Counted from the stretch's first letter, positions 12,303 to 25,617 are shown. The stretch: DNA of 64,000 nt from Paragordius varius (GCA_964247055.1 OZ176055.1:3100001-3164000), one strand, 5' to 3'. A program made the numbers and translations. The notes: generated by a model not told the origin, from the sequence alone.

Positions 12303-15300
12303 TTATCCCAGCATAAGACCTATGCCTAGTCGAGAGGCAGCTTTTGCATGATTGAAAGCACCACTAAGGGTTAGCGTTAAAGGAAGGGGTGGACAAATTT
12401 TATGTTCTAACGTTGCGCCTAGCGTGCCATTCGTATCCAAATATGCTCTAAAAGTTACTATAGGTTGAGTCGCAAGACCTGGTGGGACTAAACCGCCTGC
12501 TTGCGCGGAACTTCCAAATGGGTTAGTTAAACTCCCTTCAGTTCCACCTCCGCCCGCGGGTAAATCACGAAATGATATTTGATATCTAATAGGTAGAGAG
12601 AGAGGTTTTAGCTTAATTTAGTGACGAAAAAACCTATGTGAAATATTAAGATTTGAGCATCTCAAAAAATTGTAAAAAATAATGATAATAGATGACTAAT
12701 AGGTAGATGTGCGTTAATCTTACAGCCAAAAATGCTGTAAATGGTTTTTTTTTCAAAAATTATTAAAGGATAGTAATAATGTGTGTTAACCCATAGTTGG
12801 TATAAATTATTAACGATATTTAATCTGTAGGTTTTAGTTAAAGTTTAGTGTCAAAAAAACTGAGTCAAAAATCGCTAATGAATAAGTACAGTGGTGATTG
12901 CCTAGTTTTGTTTTTCGTATACATTATATTTTTTAATTTATTTTGTAATTTTCAGCATGCGCATTCCTAAGCTCTAAAAGCTCATAATATGCATTGTTTG
13001 ACTAAAATAATAAAACTATAAACAATTATGCACGAACAATTTAAGAGATTTCGCTTAGAAATAATGAATGTTAACAAGCCCGAAACTAGTATATAAATAT
13101 TATTGATGAAATATGTTTACAATATTTTAGGTTTTTTAGTTTAAAATTATATAAATAGGATATTCTTTGAGATGGTTGTAATAATATAGTCGGCTGATAA
13201 AAAAATTATTACTAATTTTTGTATATTGATTACTGTTTATTTCTCCAATATGATCATAAAAAGTTTATTATATTCGTTATATGTAATTACTTTTACCATA
13301 ATTCAACTCAGGGGCGTCCAAGACAAATGGCTTGGTGGGCCGCATTTGATATATGAATTGGTATTTATTAATGATATATTAAAATTCAAACATATGACTG
13401 TAAAATACAAACACAAACATATTTTCTAGCTTGTTACTTATTGGATAGACTTTTTCAATACAAGATTTTGTGAGAAAAATTTTGTAAATTATGGATTTTA
13501 ATATTTTTCGCGTAACGCATGTTGAACAGCCTGACCAATCCTTTTTCGTATTAAATTCCCCATTTCAATATAAAAATGATATATAATTTCTTTAAACATT
13601 TAAAAATTAATATAAAATGATTTGTTTGCAGCTTTAAAATATTTTATAAATAAATTTAAGATATTTCATTAATATTAATAAATATACTACAGATTTTTAT
13701 AATTTTTAGTTAAACTACTGTGTGTGTGGGAAGGTGTTGTTCTAAACTTTAAACGATTATAACTTAAAAATTAGGAAACCTTATTTAAAAATGAAAAAAG
13801 TGTATAATGATCAATAGGAGCTAATTAATATATTTATTATAAAAAGTTCATTGTCTTAAATAAATGAGGAAAAAAATTATAAAAAAATATACTCACCCAA
13901 GCATAGCAACACTTTCCCCAAAAGCCGGATTGGTTTCAACTTCACAACCAACTTGAATAGATGTTGTCCTCGCTGCTAAAGATGATTCATCCATCACATG
14001 TGATAGAGCATTCGAAGGCGGCGCATTTTCCAGCATTACTAAAAACGCAATCCAAATAGGAAAAATTTTGTTAAATTTAGACACTTGTTTTTGTCAAAAA
14101 CCATTAACTTAGTAATCTACAATTAAAATATTTTTATAGGCAATTTTTGTTGTTCACACGAGTTAAAATAGATTAAAATATATATCAAGCATCAATTTAT
14201 AAATTCGCAAAAGTGTATAAAATGTGTATGAACCTGTTTTATGTAAGCTTAAGCTTTCACTTTTAACGTACGATTTATATTTTAAATTAACTTAAAATTT
14301 ATATTACTAAATATTAATATTTGATTACTAAAAACTATACTTAGTTGGCTGGTCAAAAAGGGCAAATGTATAAAGTTTAAGACAAACAATGTTTAAAATT
14401 CAAAAATTACAATTATAATAAAAAACATATATCGTGTTCCACTCATCTGAAAAAAAAACAAAATAAAATAATTTACTCAATTGAATATGTTAATTTATAT
14501 GTATTATAGCGAATGAGCAAAATTTTAAACAAGTTTAAAAATTAAAAAAAAAAAACAAAGATATCGGCGTAAAATAAGTGGTACAATAAAATAAAATTAA
14601 TATATCGAATCCAAATTTTCGCCAAAATTAAAAAGATATAGACGTGAATTAGTAAATATATTAAATTGAATATAAAAAATGGAGAATTTTTTCAAAATAT
14701 ATTTGAAACATAAATAGTATATAATCAAACTTTTATCAGTAGATTGATGTTTTGAATCTGGGTTGGTGTGATGTATGAGCAATGAAGAATTTAAGTTTCG
14801 ATATTTATCTAAATCGTGCCAATAACTAGCTTTAAGACCAGCTGATCCGAAAGAACCCGATGCCACATAGTTTAAGCCTTAAAAGTTAGGTAAAATTACA
14901 GTAAGGTATGATATAAAACAACAAATGGTTGCAGCCTTCTACTCAAAAATTTATCTTTTTAACAATTATGAACAAACTAAATTTAATACGATATGCTAAT
15001 GTAAAAAATTGGCAGATTAAAATGATAAATTTTCTTTGACGCTCTCTCACTATAGTTCAATTTTTTTCAAAAAACGGTTCGGTTCCAGAATATAATTTTA
15101 CCAAATATTTATAATTTCGGTTGAATTAAAAAATTACAAATGACTAAATAGCCACAAAAATTAAATGTATGCTACTTTTGAAAATCACTAGATAAAATTG
15201 TGACTTAAATAATCTCGAAATAATAAAAATATAATAAAAAATTAATTTAAAGATCCATTTCAAACAGCGATTCCGGTCACCCAAAAAAAATTATGTCAAA

Positions 15301-17540
15301 CAAAAAAACCAAATTGCCCTACATAAAACTTGCATAAAGAAATATCCCTCTTAAACTTGTGAAACTTAATCAGAAAAAGAAATAATCCAAAAACTGTCGA
15401 CAAACAAATAAAATAAAAACCAGTAAATCGCGCAGCTAAACTCAACATTGCATTGTGTTTGGGCATGGCGGCTCCACTCATTGGCCCAAAAGGGGACATC
15501 ATAAAACTGCTGGCCCCACCTGAACTAGCTTCTGGACTCCTGACAAAATAAAAATGAAAAATATTTCATGCCATCTATATAAAAAAATTGGGACATCGGT
15601 TTCAATTAAATTTATGCGTCATTAATTATAAATTGTAGTTTTGAGAAGTTTCACATCAAACTATTTGATCGCCATTTATAATGTATAAATTTTTACTAAG
15701 TTTTCCTACATATAGTTTGTTTTTTGTCAAATTTGAGGAAGAATAAATACAGCAGAAGTAACACGGATAAAATGGCTAAAATCCAATTTTAAATATGAAT
15801 ATTTTATCCAATTCATAAATATATATATATTTGGATATTGTTTACGCTGAAGTGTGATTGTATTATTATATATGGAATCAATCAGCAAAAATTATATAAT
15901 TTATTATAATATAATATTTCGATTACTACAAGTAATCATTAAATATTTTTACTTTATAATTTAAATTTTAGTTTATATTTTAATTTTATTTTTACGTTTG
16001 ACAAAGATTACTTGTGGTAATCGAAATATTATATTATAATAAATTATATAATTTTTGCTGATTGATTCCATATATAATAATATATTTATTTATTTAGTTA
16101 ATAATAGGTAAGAAATGCAAAAATTGTTCAATCAAAATTATGTGAGTCTTTAAAAGCTACTTTAATTTAGTATTTACTTATTTTTTCGATTTTTAGTGTA
16201 GATAGATATATACATACCTATGGTACATAAGTTCCGTCCCTAGAGCAAATCGCGGTGTTATATTGTGCAAATATTGCGCAACTAAGATGCCAGAGGTGAG
16301 ACTTGAAAGGAAAGATGTGTCCTTGGACATGAGTTGTTTAGTTGAAATATTTGGGCTTAGCGTTACTGAAGCCGTGTAATCGGAAGTTCGGAAATCAGCA
16401 CTGAATTGATTTGCAACCATTTTATGGTTTTGAATCTGTAGTAAGAAATTTAAAATATTTTAAAATAATCTGTTGAAAAAAACTTAAACCTAAAATTTGA
16501 GATACACCAGAAACATTAAATACTCTATGTTAAAAAAATAACATATATTATCAACCAAGGTTTTTGAATATTTTTGGGTAATAAATTTCACATGAAAAAA
16601 TTTCATAAAGTAATGAAATATACCAATATTAAAAGTGAAAATAATTTAGTACAAAATATCAGCACATAATTGGTTAGCAAACATTTCATGGCTTTGACCC
16701 TTAATTCCCAATTAAAAAAATATTGTAAAATCTTCTTGCAATTTGACTAAAATCATAAATTAAATCTAGCAAAGATGATTTCCATTGTATAGTTATTAGT
16801 CTATGGAAAAAATATTTATTTAAAAAATTGGATGTTTCACGTATTAAAAATTAATGCAGATAAATAATCTTTTAATATTGATTTTATTAATAATAGCTTA
16901 TAAAAAATGGAAAAATTTAACAAAACATAATTTTTAATATTAACAATTCGCTCAAACACTTATTTTTTGATCGAAAATCGGTTCCGAAAAAAGATGAGTC
17001 AGATAATTTGATAAAAATATAAAATAAATGTTTTTGGGATATTTTTAATACCTAATAGAATATAACAAATAAAATAAATTGATTTTGCTAAAACCTGAGA
17101 TATAAGTTTGTATCTAATTTGTTCGTGTGGCTGATGTATGATTTGAGCATTTAAATTTCCGTTTATATCCATGTCACCCAAAAATACCGGGAAAGCCTGG
17201 TATAAAATAAAAAATTACCTCATAGGGAGAATATTGTTTACTTCCAACATAAGTAGCACCAAACCTATAACCTGGATTTAAATTTCCAACTGAAAGAGTA
17301 TGAGAGACTTGAAAATGATTGCTTAATCCTTTGTTTATTAATATTTTAACACCCTCGAATGTCATTGGAAATACGTCTTAAATAAAGAATTATAAAACCT
17401 TTACATTTTCGATGCATCTCCTCATAAGTACCGGGATTTTGAGAGAAATCTAGTTTAGATCTGAGATGATGATCTTTGTCCTCCTCTAACACATTTGCCG
17501 TCGGGGACTCCGTAATAGTTGCAGCAAGCACGTTTCCCAT
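12303..17540 (-). CDS. TOMM40: Mitochondrial import receptor subunit TOM40
   Basis: Eight exons join in perfect phase: 17540-17399, 17376-17219, 17196-17095, 16435-16218, 15539-15421, 14877-14731, 14038-13897 and 12585-12303, giving 436 residues. TOM40 is the beta-barrel channel of the mitochondrial outer membrane through which precursor proteins enter. Diagnostic stretches are NPGTYEEMHRKCK, FEGVKILINKGLSNHFQVSH, TYVGSKQYSPYE, LGDMDINGNLNAQIIHQ, SGILVAQYLHNITPRFALG and ELMYHR, and the C-terminal LGATLEHK...PPLPLTLTLSGAFNH...GIGLMLG, the final beta-signal. It is about 75 residues longer than human TOM40 through inserts after YHR (Gly/Met/Pro-rich), around residues 270-290, and in the Gly-rich segment of the last exon. 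Introns 1 and 2 are only 22 nt each; the others are 0.5-1.3 kb. It is head to head with ACBD3. Confidence 0.96.
13309..13533. mobile_element. hAT-type MITE remnant in TOMM40 intron 7
   Basis: Begins CAGGGGCGTCCAAGAC and ends GTTGAACAGCCTG, imperfect inverted termini of the same type as the elements at 5894 and 57581. The flanks show no clear duplication. The left part (ACAAATGGCTTGGTGGGCCG) recurs in degraded form near 61076-61110. Confidence 0.45.
15861..16082. repeat. Long inverted repeat (hairpin MITE) in TOMM40 intron 4
   Basis: Arms of about 77 bp, 15861-15937 and 16006-16082, are nearly perfect reverse complements, for example TATGGAATCAATCAGCAAAA against TTTTGCTGATTGATTCCATA, around a loop of about 68 bp. 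This is a non-autonomous fold-back or MITE structure. In the pre-mRNA it would form a long stem wholly inside the intron, between exons 4 and 5. Confidence 0.85.
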
Positions 17541-17666
17541 ATAGAACCGAATTAAAAAAACAAACTTGGGACAAAAAAAGTTAACCGAAAATAATTTATA
17601 TTTTTAAAAAATTATTTATAAAATTATTTAGTGCAACACATCTGAATTTTCAAACATGCTTTTGTG
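17541..17666. promoter_or_regulatory. Shared TOMM40/ACBD3 bidirectional promoter region
   Basis: Only 126 bp separate the two divergent start codons, so both 5' UTRs and core promoters must fit in or near it. It is A+T-rich with no clear TATA box or initiator that I could defend. It was inferred purely from the gene layout. Confidence 0.6.
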
Positions 17667-20600
17667 ATGGTAGCAAACGTAGACGAATTCGATCTGGAAA
17701 ATTGCGACAAGGATGCGTTGTTTCATTTGGGCATCCGATTCTACAGGGGTTTATTGTATTTTGATTTTTTAGAGAAAAAATTAGGGAAGGCTGTAAACTT
17801 AACCTATCAAGATAATCTCAAACTTATGTCACTTGTTAAACAAGGTTTACATGGTCCATTTGACTCGAAAACCGCTCCTCCTTTGGGCTATTTTGACGTT
17901 ATTGGAAATCATAGAAGGTTAAAACAAATTTTAATTTGATTTAGGGAAGCATGGAAGTTATTAGGCGACATGTCCAAGGAAAAGGCAAAAGAAGAATATC
18001 TTTCCATTTTAAAGGACAAATGTCCCACATTCCTACCCTATATTGCGGCAAATAGCCTCTATCTCTCGACAAAAAATAAGTATATTATATTTTTTAATTT
18101 ATTAAAAGTTACAAAGAATCGCAATACAATGGCATAGCAGATGAACCATTGGAATCAAGATTTTTGGACGATAATGATAATACACCCAAAACGAATGGAT
18201 TAAACTGGTAATTATAGAAAAATTGCTTTTTTAAACTTAAGACTTTTTACATTTATACATATATATATATATATTAACGCGTTACAAATCGATAAATTTT
18301 ATTTATATGTAATCCTACTAATATATATTACCTACCTGTCTAACTAATCATAGTATATCCAAATTATTTATAAGCTATTATAATATTATATTTTTTCAGT
18401 CAAGATATGACGATGGTTTATTCAGATAACGCCTATTTTACTCAACAAATTTTCCCACAAATTCAAGCTTATGCCGCTACACTTTACCCTAATAATGAAA
18501 TGCATCAAAAACTGTTGATTGATCATTTATCTGCACAGTTTTTTCAGAACCTTCAATTACTTAACAATAACTCAAATAATAGTTCTGAAACCCCAAATTC
18601 TATTCCAGAAAAATCTGAGGCCCAGAACATTGAATTGAATAGCAACAAAACAGCTGATTCAGCTAATGGTCACAGTTCCCATTATGTTAATGAACCCCTA
18701 AATATGAATAATAGCGATATGACTAAAGGTAAAGATAATTTGGATGAAAATCAGCACTCTACATTTCTTCAAACGGATGGAATTGAAAATGTTGTCACAT
18801 ACGAAGGTAAATCTGAATTTTTTTATTTTCAAAATTTTTTTTGTGATATAATTACAGAATTAGTGGTCTTTGAAATGTGAAGTGGAATATATAATATATT
18901 ATCTATATTTTTAAACTTTATTTTTACAAAAAAAGGTTGTATTTAGCAGCGTTGGGATTCAATAGAGATTTAAATGAAATTTGGTTTTTCCGGGAGTTGT
19001 TTGATTAATTATTTCTTGATAAAAAAATGTTTACATATTTTCATGGTTTAATTAAAAAATAAGAGAATTTAAATAAGTTTGTAAGCTGAGACATATATGT
19101 ATTATGAGAAAAGTCAAGTTTTGGTTTTTTAAGATTGTTTAAATTTAGTTTTTAACAATTGTTAGTGATATGTTTGTGATATGAGTGTTTAAAACTGCGC
19201 TGGATAGCTATAAAATATTGGCAATATGATTAGGAGAGTGGACTTAGTTGTATTTAATGATTTCATGAAAAATACTTTATTTTTCGATTTTATGGAATAT
19301 TTAACTAACGAAAAAGGGGTGAGTGGGTCATATTTGTAATATGATTACAAAAAGTCAACATTATGGTTTTTTTCAAGGTAGTTTTTATTTGATAGTTTAA
19401 TAAACCTTTGGTTATATATGTGTGTGTTTGTATAATGATGAATGTTTAAAAACGCTGTCCAGATATAAAATATATGTGATTGGACAAAAAATATTTGGTT
19501 TTGTTTGAAGATATAAATTTCATGAACAATGTTTGATATTGAGTAATTACAGTATGCATTTTAATGGTTGCTTATTCCACACTATAGTTGAATAATTTTC
19601 AACACAATACTGTATGGAAAAAAACAACAATATGTTCATTAAACAATTTTTTCTTGTTTTTCCATACCTTCTTGTGTTTCAAATTGCCCAAATATAGTGT
19701 GAAATAAGCAACCATTAAAATGCATTCTACAATTAGATTTAGGTAAATGGTAAGCTTGTTATATCATTTATAAAGTGAGAATGTAATTCTATGATTTAAT
19801 TTTTCTTATTATTCGTGTGTTTGAAAGAGTGGGTGAGTTAGCAAATTTATCTAAATTTTGTTTTTTATTTAAATTTTGTAGTGTTTGTAACATATTGTAT
19901 ATGGAGATGTTGGGAACATATTTTTTTCTTGTCCTTCTAAAAACTATAATAACCCAATTTTATCATCTAATTTGTGACAAATTATTAATCCTTATAAAAT
20001 TATACAATTTTGTCCGACGAAACGTTCAATTTAAATTACTACGCTGTTTTATTTGATACTTTTTTTTTATAAAAAAAAAATTTGCCTGTTTATATATTAT
20101 TCAATCAGGTCTAGAAAAATTATGCTCTACAATTTTTTATTTTATTTTACTATAGTTGGTGGTGCAATCGAACCGGCCACAATTTGGTTTAAAACGGATG
20201 ATTTGAAATCATTCAAACAGGACGTAAAACAAAATCACGCTGAATGTATGCTTAAAATAGGCCATGGCGAGACTGTTACGGTATATATATATATATTTTT
20301 TCTTTAACATGTAACATTTGTTTTGTTAAATTAAAAAATGATTTGTAATTGATATATATAACGCTTTTTACAAGAGTTTTGATAAATTTTAATTGGGACA
20401 TATTTTAATTCAGATCAATTTTATTTACAATTTTAATATGTTTATGTTTAAACTTTTTTAGCACTATATAATTTTCATTACCGATTGTATTTTGTAGTTT
20501 TTTAATGCTAACTATTAATTTGATGTTGATTTACTAGATATTAGTAAAATATTTAAACATTTATTATTCATTATCGTGATCGAGAATGATTTTACTGATT

Positions 20601-23590
20601 TGTCTGAAAAATTGCATGTTACAACATATAAATATAGAGCATTAAATCAAGGATTAATGTGAATTTAAATATTACTTTTTTGTCACTATTTACGGTAAAA
20701 AATGTAAATATACAAACGCAAAAATATAAAGACAATTTTTTTCATAAGTCAACCATACTTTTTAAACCTTACTTTATCATATAAAAATCATTTAAATACT
20801 ATCGTAAAATACATAATTGATTGACCTATTCACATCTCTATTTTTAACTTTACAGTTTAAAACAATACGTTATATCTGAAAAAAATCGATATTAAAAAAT
20901 CTGTTTGTCTTTATAATATTTTTACGTTTTGTCTGTACAATTTCAATTTTTACTATATCTAATTTTAAGATTATTGGAATGATATTAGTTGAAAAAATAA
21001 CTCATCCATATTTTGATATAGATCAGGGTTCCTACCCATTCGAATGGTAGTGCGCTGTTTTGGGAATTCGCTACAGACTCATATGATATTGGTTTTGGTG
21101 TTTTCTTTGAATGGTGTACACCTTACACTGATAAAATTAGCGTTTACATTTCCGAATCAACTACGGCCAGTGAGGAGGATGAAGAGTTTGATATTGAAGG
21201 TTTGATTAGTTTTTTTCAAAAAAAGTATTTTTATTGTTTTTAAAGTTGGAATTATAATTTAGCTCTAATTGAATTATTGAAGGGTGAATTTTCGATTATT
21301 ATATGTAATCTTTGTCAAATGTTAAAATATAATTAAAAATTGAACTAAAAATGTTTTTAAAATTTTTCTTCAATTTGATTCGTTTTACCACTATATTATT
21401 GTTTTCTACATTTTTTCATAACATTTATTCGACAGATTTATTATGAAACTATTGAAATTTTAACAAAAATTAAACATATTTTTTTGGTATAACCCATTTA
21501 TTTACAATACTTAACTTATCCTATCTGCACAAAAAAGTAACTTATTGACACTTAAATATTTTAATTTTAAAGTTTAAGTTGTACTAACCTCAAACAAACA
21601 AATATTTTAACCCCAATTCATTTAAAATAGTTTTTTTACTTTTTTTTCTTATTTTATGCAAAATTAATTTTATTATTTAGATGTAGACGACGATGAACAT
21701 CATTTGAGTAAAGAAAATGCTTTACCAGTTGTACAAAATAATATTTCAACCCCAGAATACAGCGTTTCAGAGGATCCTGAAATGGGCTTACCTGCTAAAA
21801 CTAGCAACGCTTTCCTTGGTTCGCACAATACCACTACTCATCACAATAATAACAAAAATAAAATGAAATCTAATAAGCAAAATCATTATTCAATTGCCCA
21901 AAGTCAACATTTGAATGAAGGTTAGTTAGTTTTGCCTAATGTGATAGAGTTTTGAAAAATATTTCTTGATTATTAATTAAAGATTAATTTAAGATATGCT
22001 TTTTTTCGTGAAATGGATAACAAAATTAAATTATACGCATCGTAATTATTTTTTAAATGTAAAATTGATCCCATTCGAATCTAAAATTAAATTTTGAAAA
22101 ATATTGAATAAGAAAATAAAATTAAATGAAAATTGGTTTTTGTCTACAATTTTAACAAATTAATTTTCACACCTTAATGATTATTATTTTTTATCCATTT
22201 TTCCGTCTAAATAAGATAAAAGTCTGTATTTTATAAATCCTTTTTATATATTTTTTAGATGTTTCATACTAACAAATATATGTGAAAAAAGTAGTATTTA
22301 ATATTAGACTTTAATTGTAAATTAAAGGACATTTTTACACTCTTTCTTTTCTGGTTATTTTTGAATTAAAACAATCAATATAAAATTGTTATCTTACATT
22401 TTTTTACTTTTTTAGATATGACCTAACGCTGTTTTTATTAGAAATAGTATTTGTCGATATCAGTATATATAAGTGTGTAATTTAATGGTTGCTTTTCACA
22501 CTATAATAGGGAAATTTGCACCACACTAGTGTATGGAAAAACAGCAAAATGTCCAATAACAATTATTTTATTCTTATTTCCATACATTTCTGTGTAATTG
22601 CCCTACTATAGTGTGAAACCATTAAAATGCATACTGTATACATAACGTGAAATGCATCTTTTATCACATGTCAGGAAAAATATTTTAATTCCTATAATTT
22701 TTTCTTATTTTTAAGATCCTCTCCTAATTTCGATTTTGGGAAGAAAATATGGCTTATATCATTCATTACAAAAGAATCCCATTTTTTAAAATAGCTATTT
22801 TTTTAATTTCTATCGCTAAAAACACCCAAGAATCACAATACATTTTTGTAATACAGTAGCGTGTGTGTAAAACAAATTTTTTCCACAATTAAATATACAA
22901 ATCTAGGTTGTAAGAGCGGAAGCAATTGTTTAATCAACATTTTGTTGTTTTTACCCATATACTAGCGTATTACAAATTGGCCAACAATATTGTGACTAGG
23001 CCAGCATTAATGTTCATACTGTAAAATATTATGTGAAGGTTTCATCTATATAATAGTTTTGTAAACATTTGATAGTTCCTTATACAGTATGCATTTTAAT
23101 GGTTGCTTATTTAACACTATAATCGGCAATTTGCAACACAGTAGTGTATGGAAAAAAACAACAATATGTTGAATAAACAATTTTTTACTTTCTTTTTCCA
23201 TACATTACTGTCTTGCAAATTGTCCTACCATAGTGTGAAATAAATAACCAATAAAATGCATATACTGTGTTTCATACCAATTTTTCTTTTTTAATAAAAC
23301 ACCCCTATTTAGATTATTCTAGAACATCGTCCCCTTCAACCCTTAGCCATACCAGTCTAGTTTTACCTGATAAAATAAATTCAAATGATGACCACCCCAA
23401 AAATGAAAATCCAACAAATTTACCCCTAATTGATGTCATAGTACCGTTGGAGAGACGAGATTGTCATGTAAAAATTTGTGCTGGTTCCCATCCCTACCCA
23501 GGTCAAGGGGTATACTCCCTTAAATTTGATAACTCATATAGTTTGTGGCGAAGTAAATGGTTATACTACAAGATATATTACACAAAATGA
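17667..23590 (+). CDS. ACBD3: Golgi acyl-CoA-binding domain protein ACBD3 (GCP60)
   Basis: Eight exons join in phase: 17667-17917, 17945-18079, 18109-18207, 18400-18806, 20156-20280, 21022-21199, 21681-21920 and 23313-23590, giving 570 residues. ACBD3 is a Golgi scaffold that binds giantin and PI4KB. The acyl-CoA-binding domain covers about residues 14-105 ([39 protein letters not shown]). A Gln/Asn-rich middle follows ([20 protein letters not shown]). The GOLD domain runs from about 298 to the end: TVPTH equivalent, then [51 protein letters not shown] and [16 protein letters not shown], ending like the human protein. Exon 7 adds an 80-residue Asn/His-rich loop inside GOLD. The true start is the ATG at 17667; the codon before it is GTG. 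Introns 1 and 2 are 27 and 29 nt; later ones are 192 nt to 1.4 kb and hold most of the local MITEs. Confidence 0.96.
19551..19729. mobile_element. Hairpin MITE family A, copy 1 (ACBD3 intron 4)
   Basis: About 180 bp with inverted ends: CAGTATGCATTTTAATGGTT at the left and its near complement at the right (AACCATTAAAATGCATTCTA). CAGT/ACTG-type termini with TA flanks suggest mobilisation by a Tc1/mariner-type transposase. The internal block GTATGGAAAAA...TTTTTCCATAC is itself palindromic. Confidence 0.85.
20692..20965. mobile_element. MITE family B, copy 1 (ACBD3 intron 5)
   Basis: About 270 bp with loose inverted ends. The right part reads TTTTTACGTTTTGTCTGTAC followed by AATTTCAATTTTTAC; the left part is its degraded complement (TAAATATACAAACGCAAAAA). 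An internal AAGTCAACCATACTTTTTAA block recurs in the copies at 26437 and 35880. Confidence 0.6.
22461..22637. mobile_element. Hairpin MITE family A, copy 2 (ACBD3 intron 7)
   Basis: The right end ACCATTAAAATGCATACTG is intact; the left end is altered (CAGTATATATAAGTGTG before TTTAATGGTTGC). It shares the CACACTATA, TGTATGGAAAAA and CCATACATTTCTGTGT blocks with the other copies. Confidence 0.75.
22854..23021. mobile_element. Hairpin MITE family A, diverged copy 3 (ACBD3 intron 7)
   Basis: Starts CAGTAGCGTGTG and ends TTAATGTTCATACTG followed by TA. The right half (ATACTAGCGTATTACAAATT, then GTGACTAGGCCAGCATTAAT) aligns to the family with many changes, so it is probably an older insertion. Confidence 0.5.
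23085..23267. mobile_element. Hairpin MITE family A, copy 4 (ACBD3 intron 7, next to exon 8)
   Basis: Left end CAGTATGCATTTTAATGGTT, right end ATAAAATGCATATACTG. It stops about 45 bp before the exon 8 acceptor, so the branch-point region borders or falls within the element's right end. Confidence 0.85.
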
Positions 23591-23750
23591 AATGAATGCA
23601 AAAAGATTTTTTTCTATACTTAAATTCATAAATTCTGTGTGCTCTTTTTATTAAAATCATAATTTTTTACATAAAAATGAAAAAAAGTGATATACTGGGA
23701 TAATATTTATAACTGTTATTGTATTGAAAAATTTGCTTTAAAATAATATA

Positions 23751-23931
23751 CAGTATGCATTTTAATGGTTGCGTATTTCACACTATAGTTGGGTAATTTG
23801 CAACAGACTAGTGTATGGAAAAAACAACTAAATGTTAAATAAACAATCTTTTTCTTTCTTTTTTCTGATACACTCCTGTTGCAAATTGCACTACAACAGT
23901 GTGAAATAAGTAACCATTACAATTCATACTG
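23751..23931. mobile_element. Hairpin MITE family A, copy 5 (downstream of ACBD3)
   Basis: CAGTATGCATTTTAATGGTT at the left and ACCATTACAATTCATACTG at the right, flanked by TA on both sides as expected for a TA target duplication. It lies 160 bp after the ACBD3 stop codon, possibly in the 3' UTR. Confidence 0.85.
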
Positions 23932-25617
23932 TAAATTTTTCATACGAAATAAGTGTTTAAATTATAAAAGAAATGGAAAATTTTTTTGGGAATGCAACAT
24001 ATTATGAATAAAATTTTACACATCGTATGGGATTTATATTCATTTAATTGTACAAAATATCAGGCATATTATAATTTTTTTATTTAAATACATCAACACC
24101 AAATATTTCTGGTTTCATTTTTGTGATATTAAAATTGATTTCATATAATTTTCATGAGTATATACGATAAAAAACCTATCTGTGTATATTTATATTTAAT
24201 TGATTCATATTTTATTTAATTTATAGATATATTATGGTTACAAACAACTAAACAAAATATTTTAGATATCACAATTTGTCATTTATTTAATTTTTGCAAA
24301 GGTGTAAAATATTTGGATATAAGTTTTTTATAGATAATTTCAAAATATTATATGTATATATTTTATACATTTACCAGTGATGATAGCCAAAACACTATGA
24401 TTTTTACATATAATTAATTTTTTTTACCTGTTTTATGCTATATGATTTTGCCGAAAGGATAAATATAATATCTGTCAAATTACCAAAAAATGACCATATC
24501 CTACACACTAGATTTATCAACATTCATATAATATTATAAATATAATTTTTTTATTATTCTACATTTATTTCTACGATATAGTATGTATTATTTAAATTTT
24601 TATTATGTCAATTTTTGTTATAATAAATTATATATGGGATAATATGTTATTATATTAAATTGTATTTTTTGTAAAAAATGGCTAAAAATTTAATTGAAAA
24701 AATAAAAAGAATAATTTACCATTTCTTTTTACATTATATAAATATCTGATTTAACAATTAAACCCGAACCGTTACAAATTGTATATTATAGAGTTTTAAT
24801 ATTTAAACAATAGACAGAAATGTTAATATACTCATAAAAATCTTTGAATAGTAGTAAAATTTATTATAGGGTCTAATATTTGGTCATAGAAAATTAAAAA
24901 TTTTATTAAATACTGCGGAAATGGCCTATTAAGGAAAAAATTTAAATTATATTATTGATTCCCAAATATTTGCCATGCACATTGGTAGGAAATTTTTTTA
25001 ATCAAGAATATATATTTTTTATTTTTAGTTGAGTCTTTGACACTCACAATGCTTTTTGACAAAATTTGGGAATGAATAAAATAGTTTTTTTACAACAATC
25101 TCCACATCATTTACATTACCAGACACTTGTCATTATAACAATAATCTGAAAATAATTCCATCAACATAATGGACTTTTACCATAATAAATTAACGAACTC
25201 ACCGATTTCTACAGATGGTCTTAATTTTGAGCTAAAAAATAGTTTTTAAATAGTTGATACAACCAAGACTCAAGATTCGCTGTAGGATACGGTCTGGTTG
25301 TAAACGCTATAAAAATAATTTAAAAAGTAATATTTTTTGGTTTAGACTTGGTCAACAAAATTTTTTCGATGGAATATGGATTTATTTTATAAATATCACA
25401 TAATATATTCTCATGGGTAGAAATACATAATTTTGATAAATACACAGATATTTGTTGCGTTATCATCAGCTATAAAGTTGTAATACTGTTTATCTGATTC
25501 CGTTTATGACATTGTAATAGTTATGAATTAATACACACCCAAAAACATTTTGAAAAACCAAAAATAAAATTATTAACAAAAACTGCAATTTTGAGCATAA
25601 TTATCCTTTAAAAACAT
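23932..25617. other. ACBD3-ETFB convergent intergenic region, no gene seen
   Basis: About 1.7 kb of strongly A+T-rich sequence between two converging genes. AATAAA-like signals occur on both strands (for example just after 24000), but none can be assigned. No further repeat copy was recognised. Confidence 0.5.
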
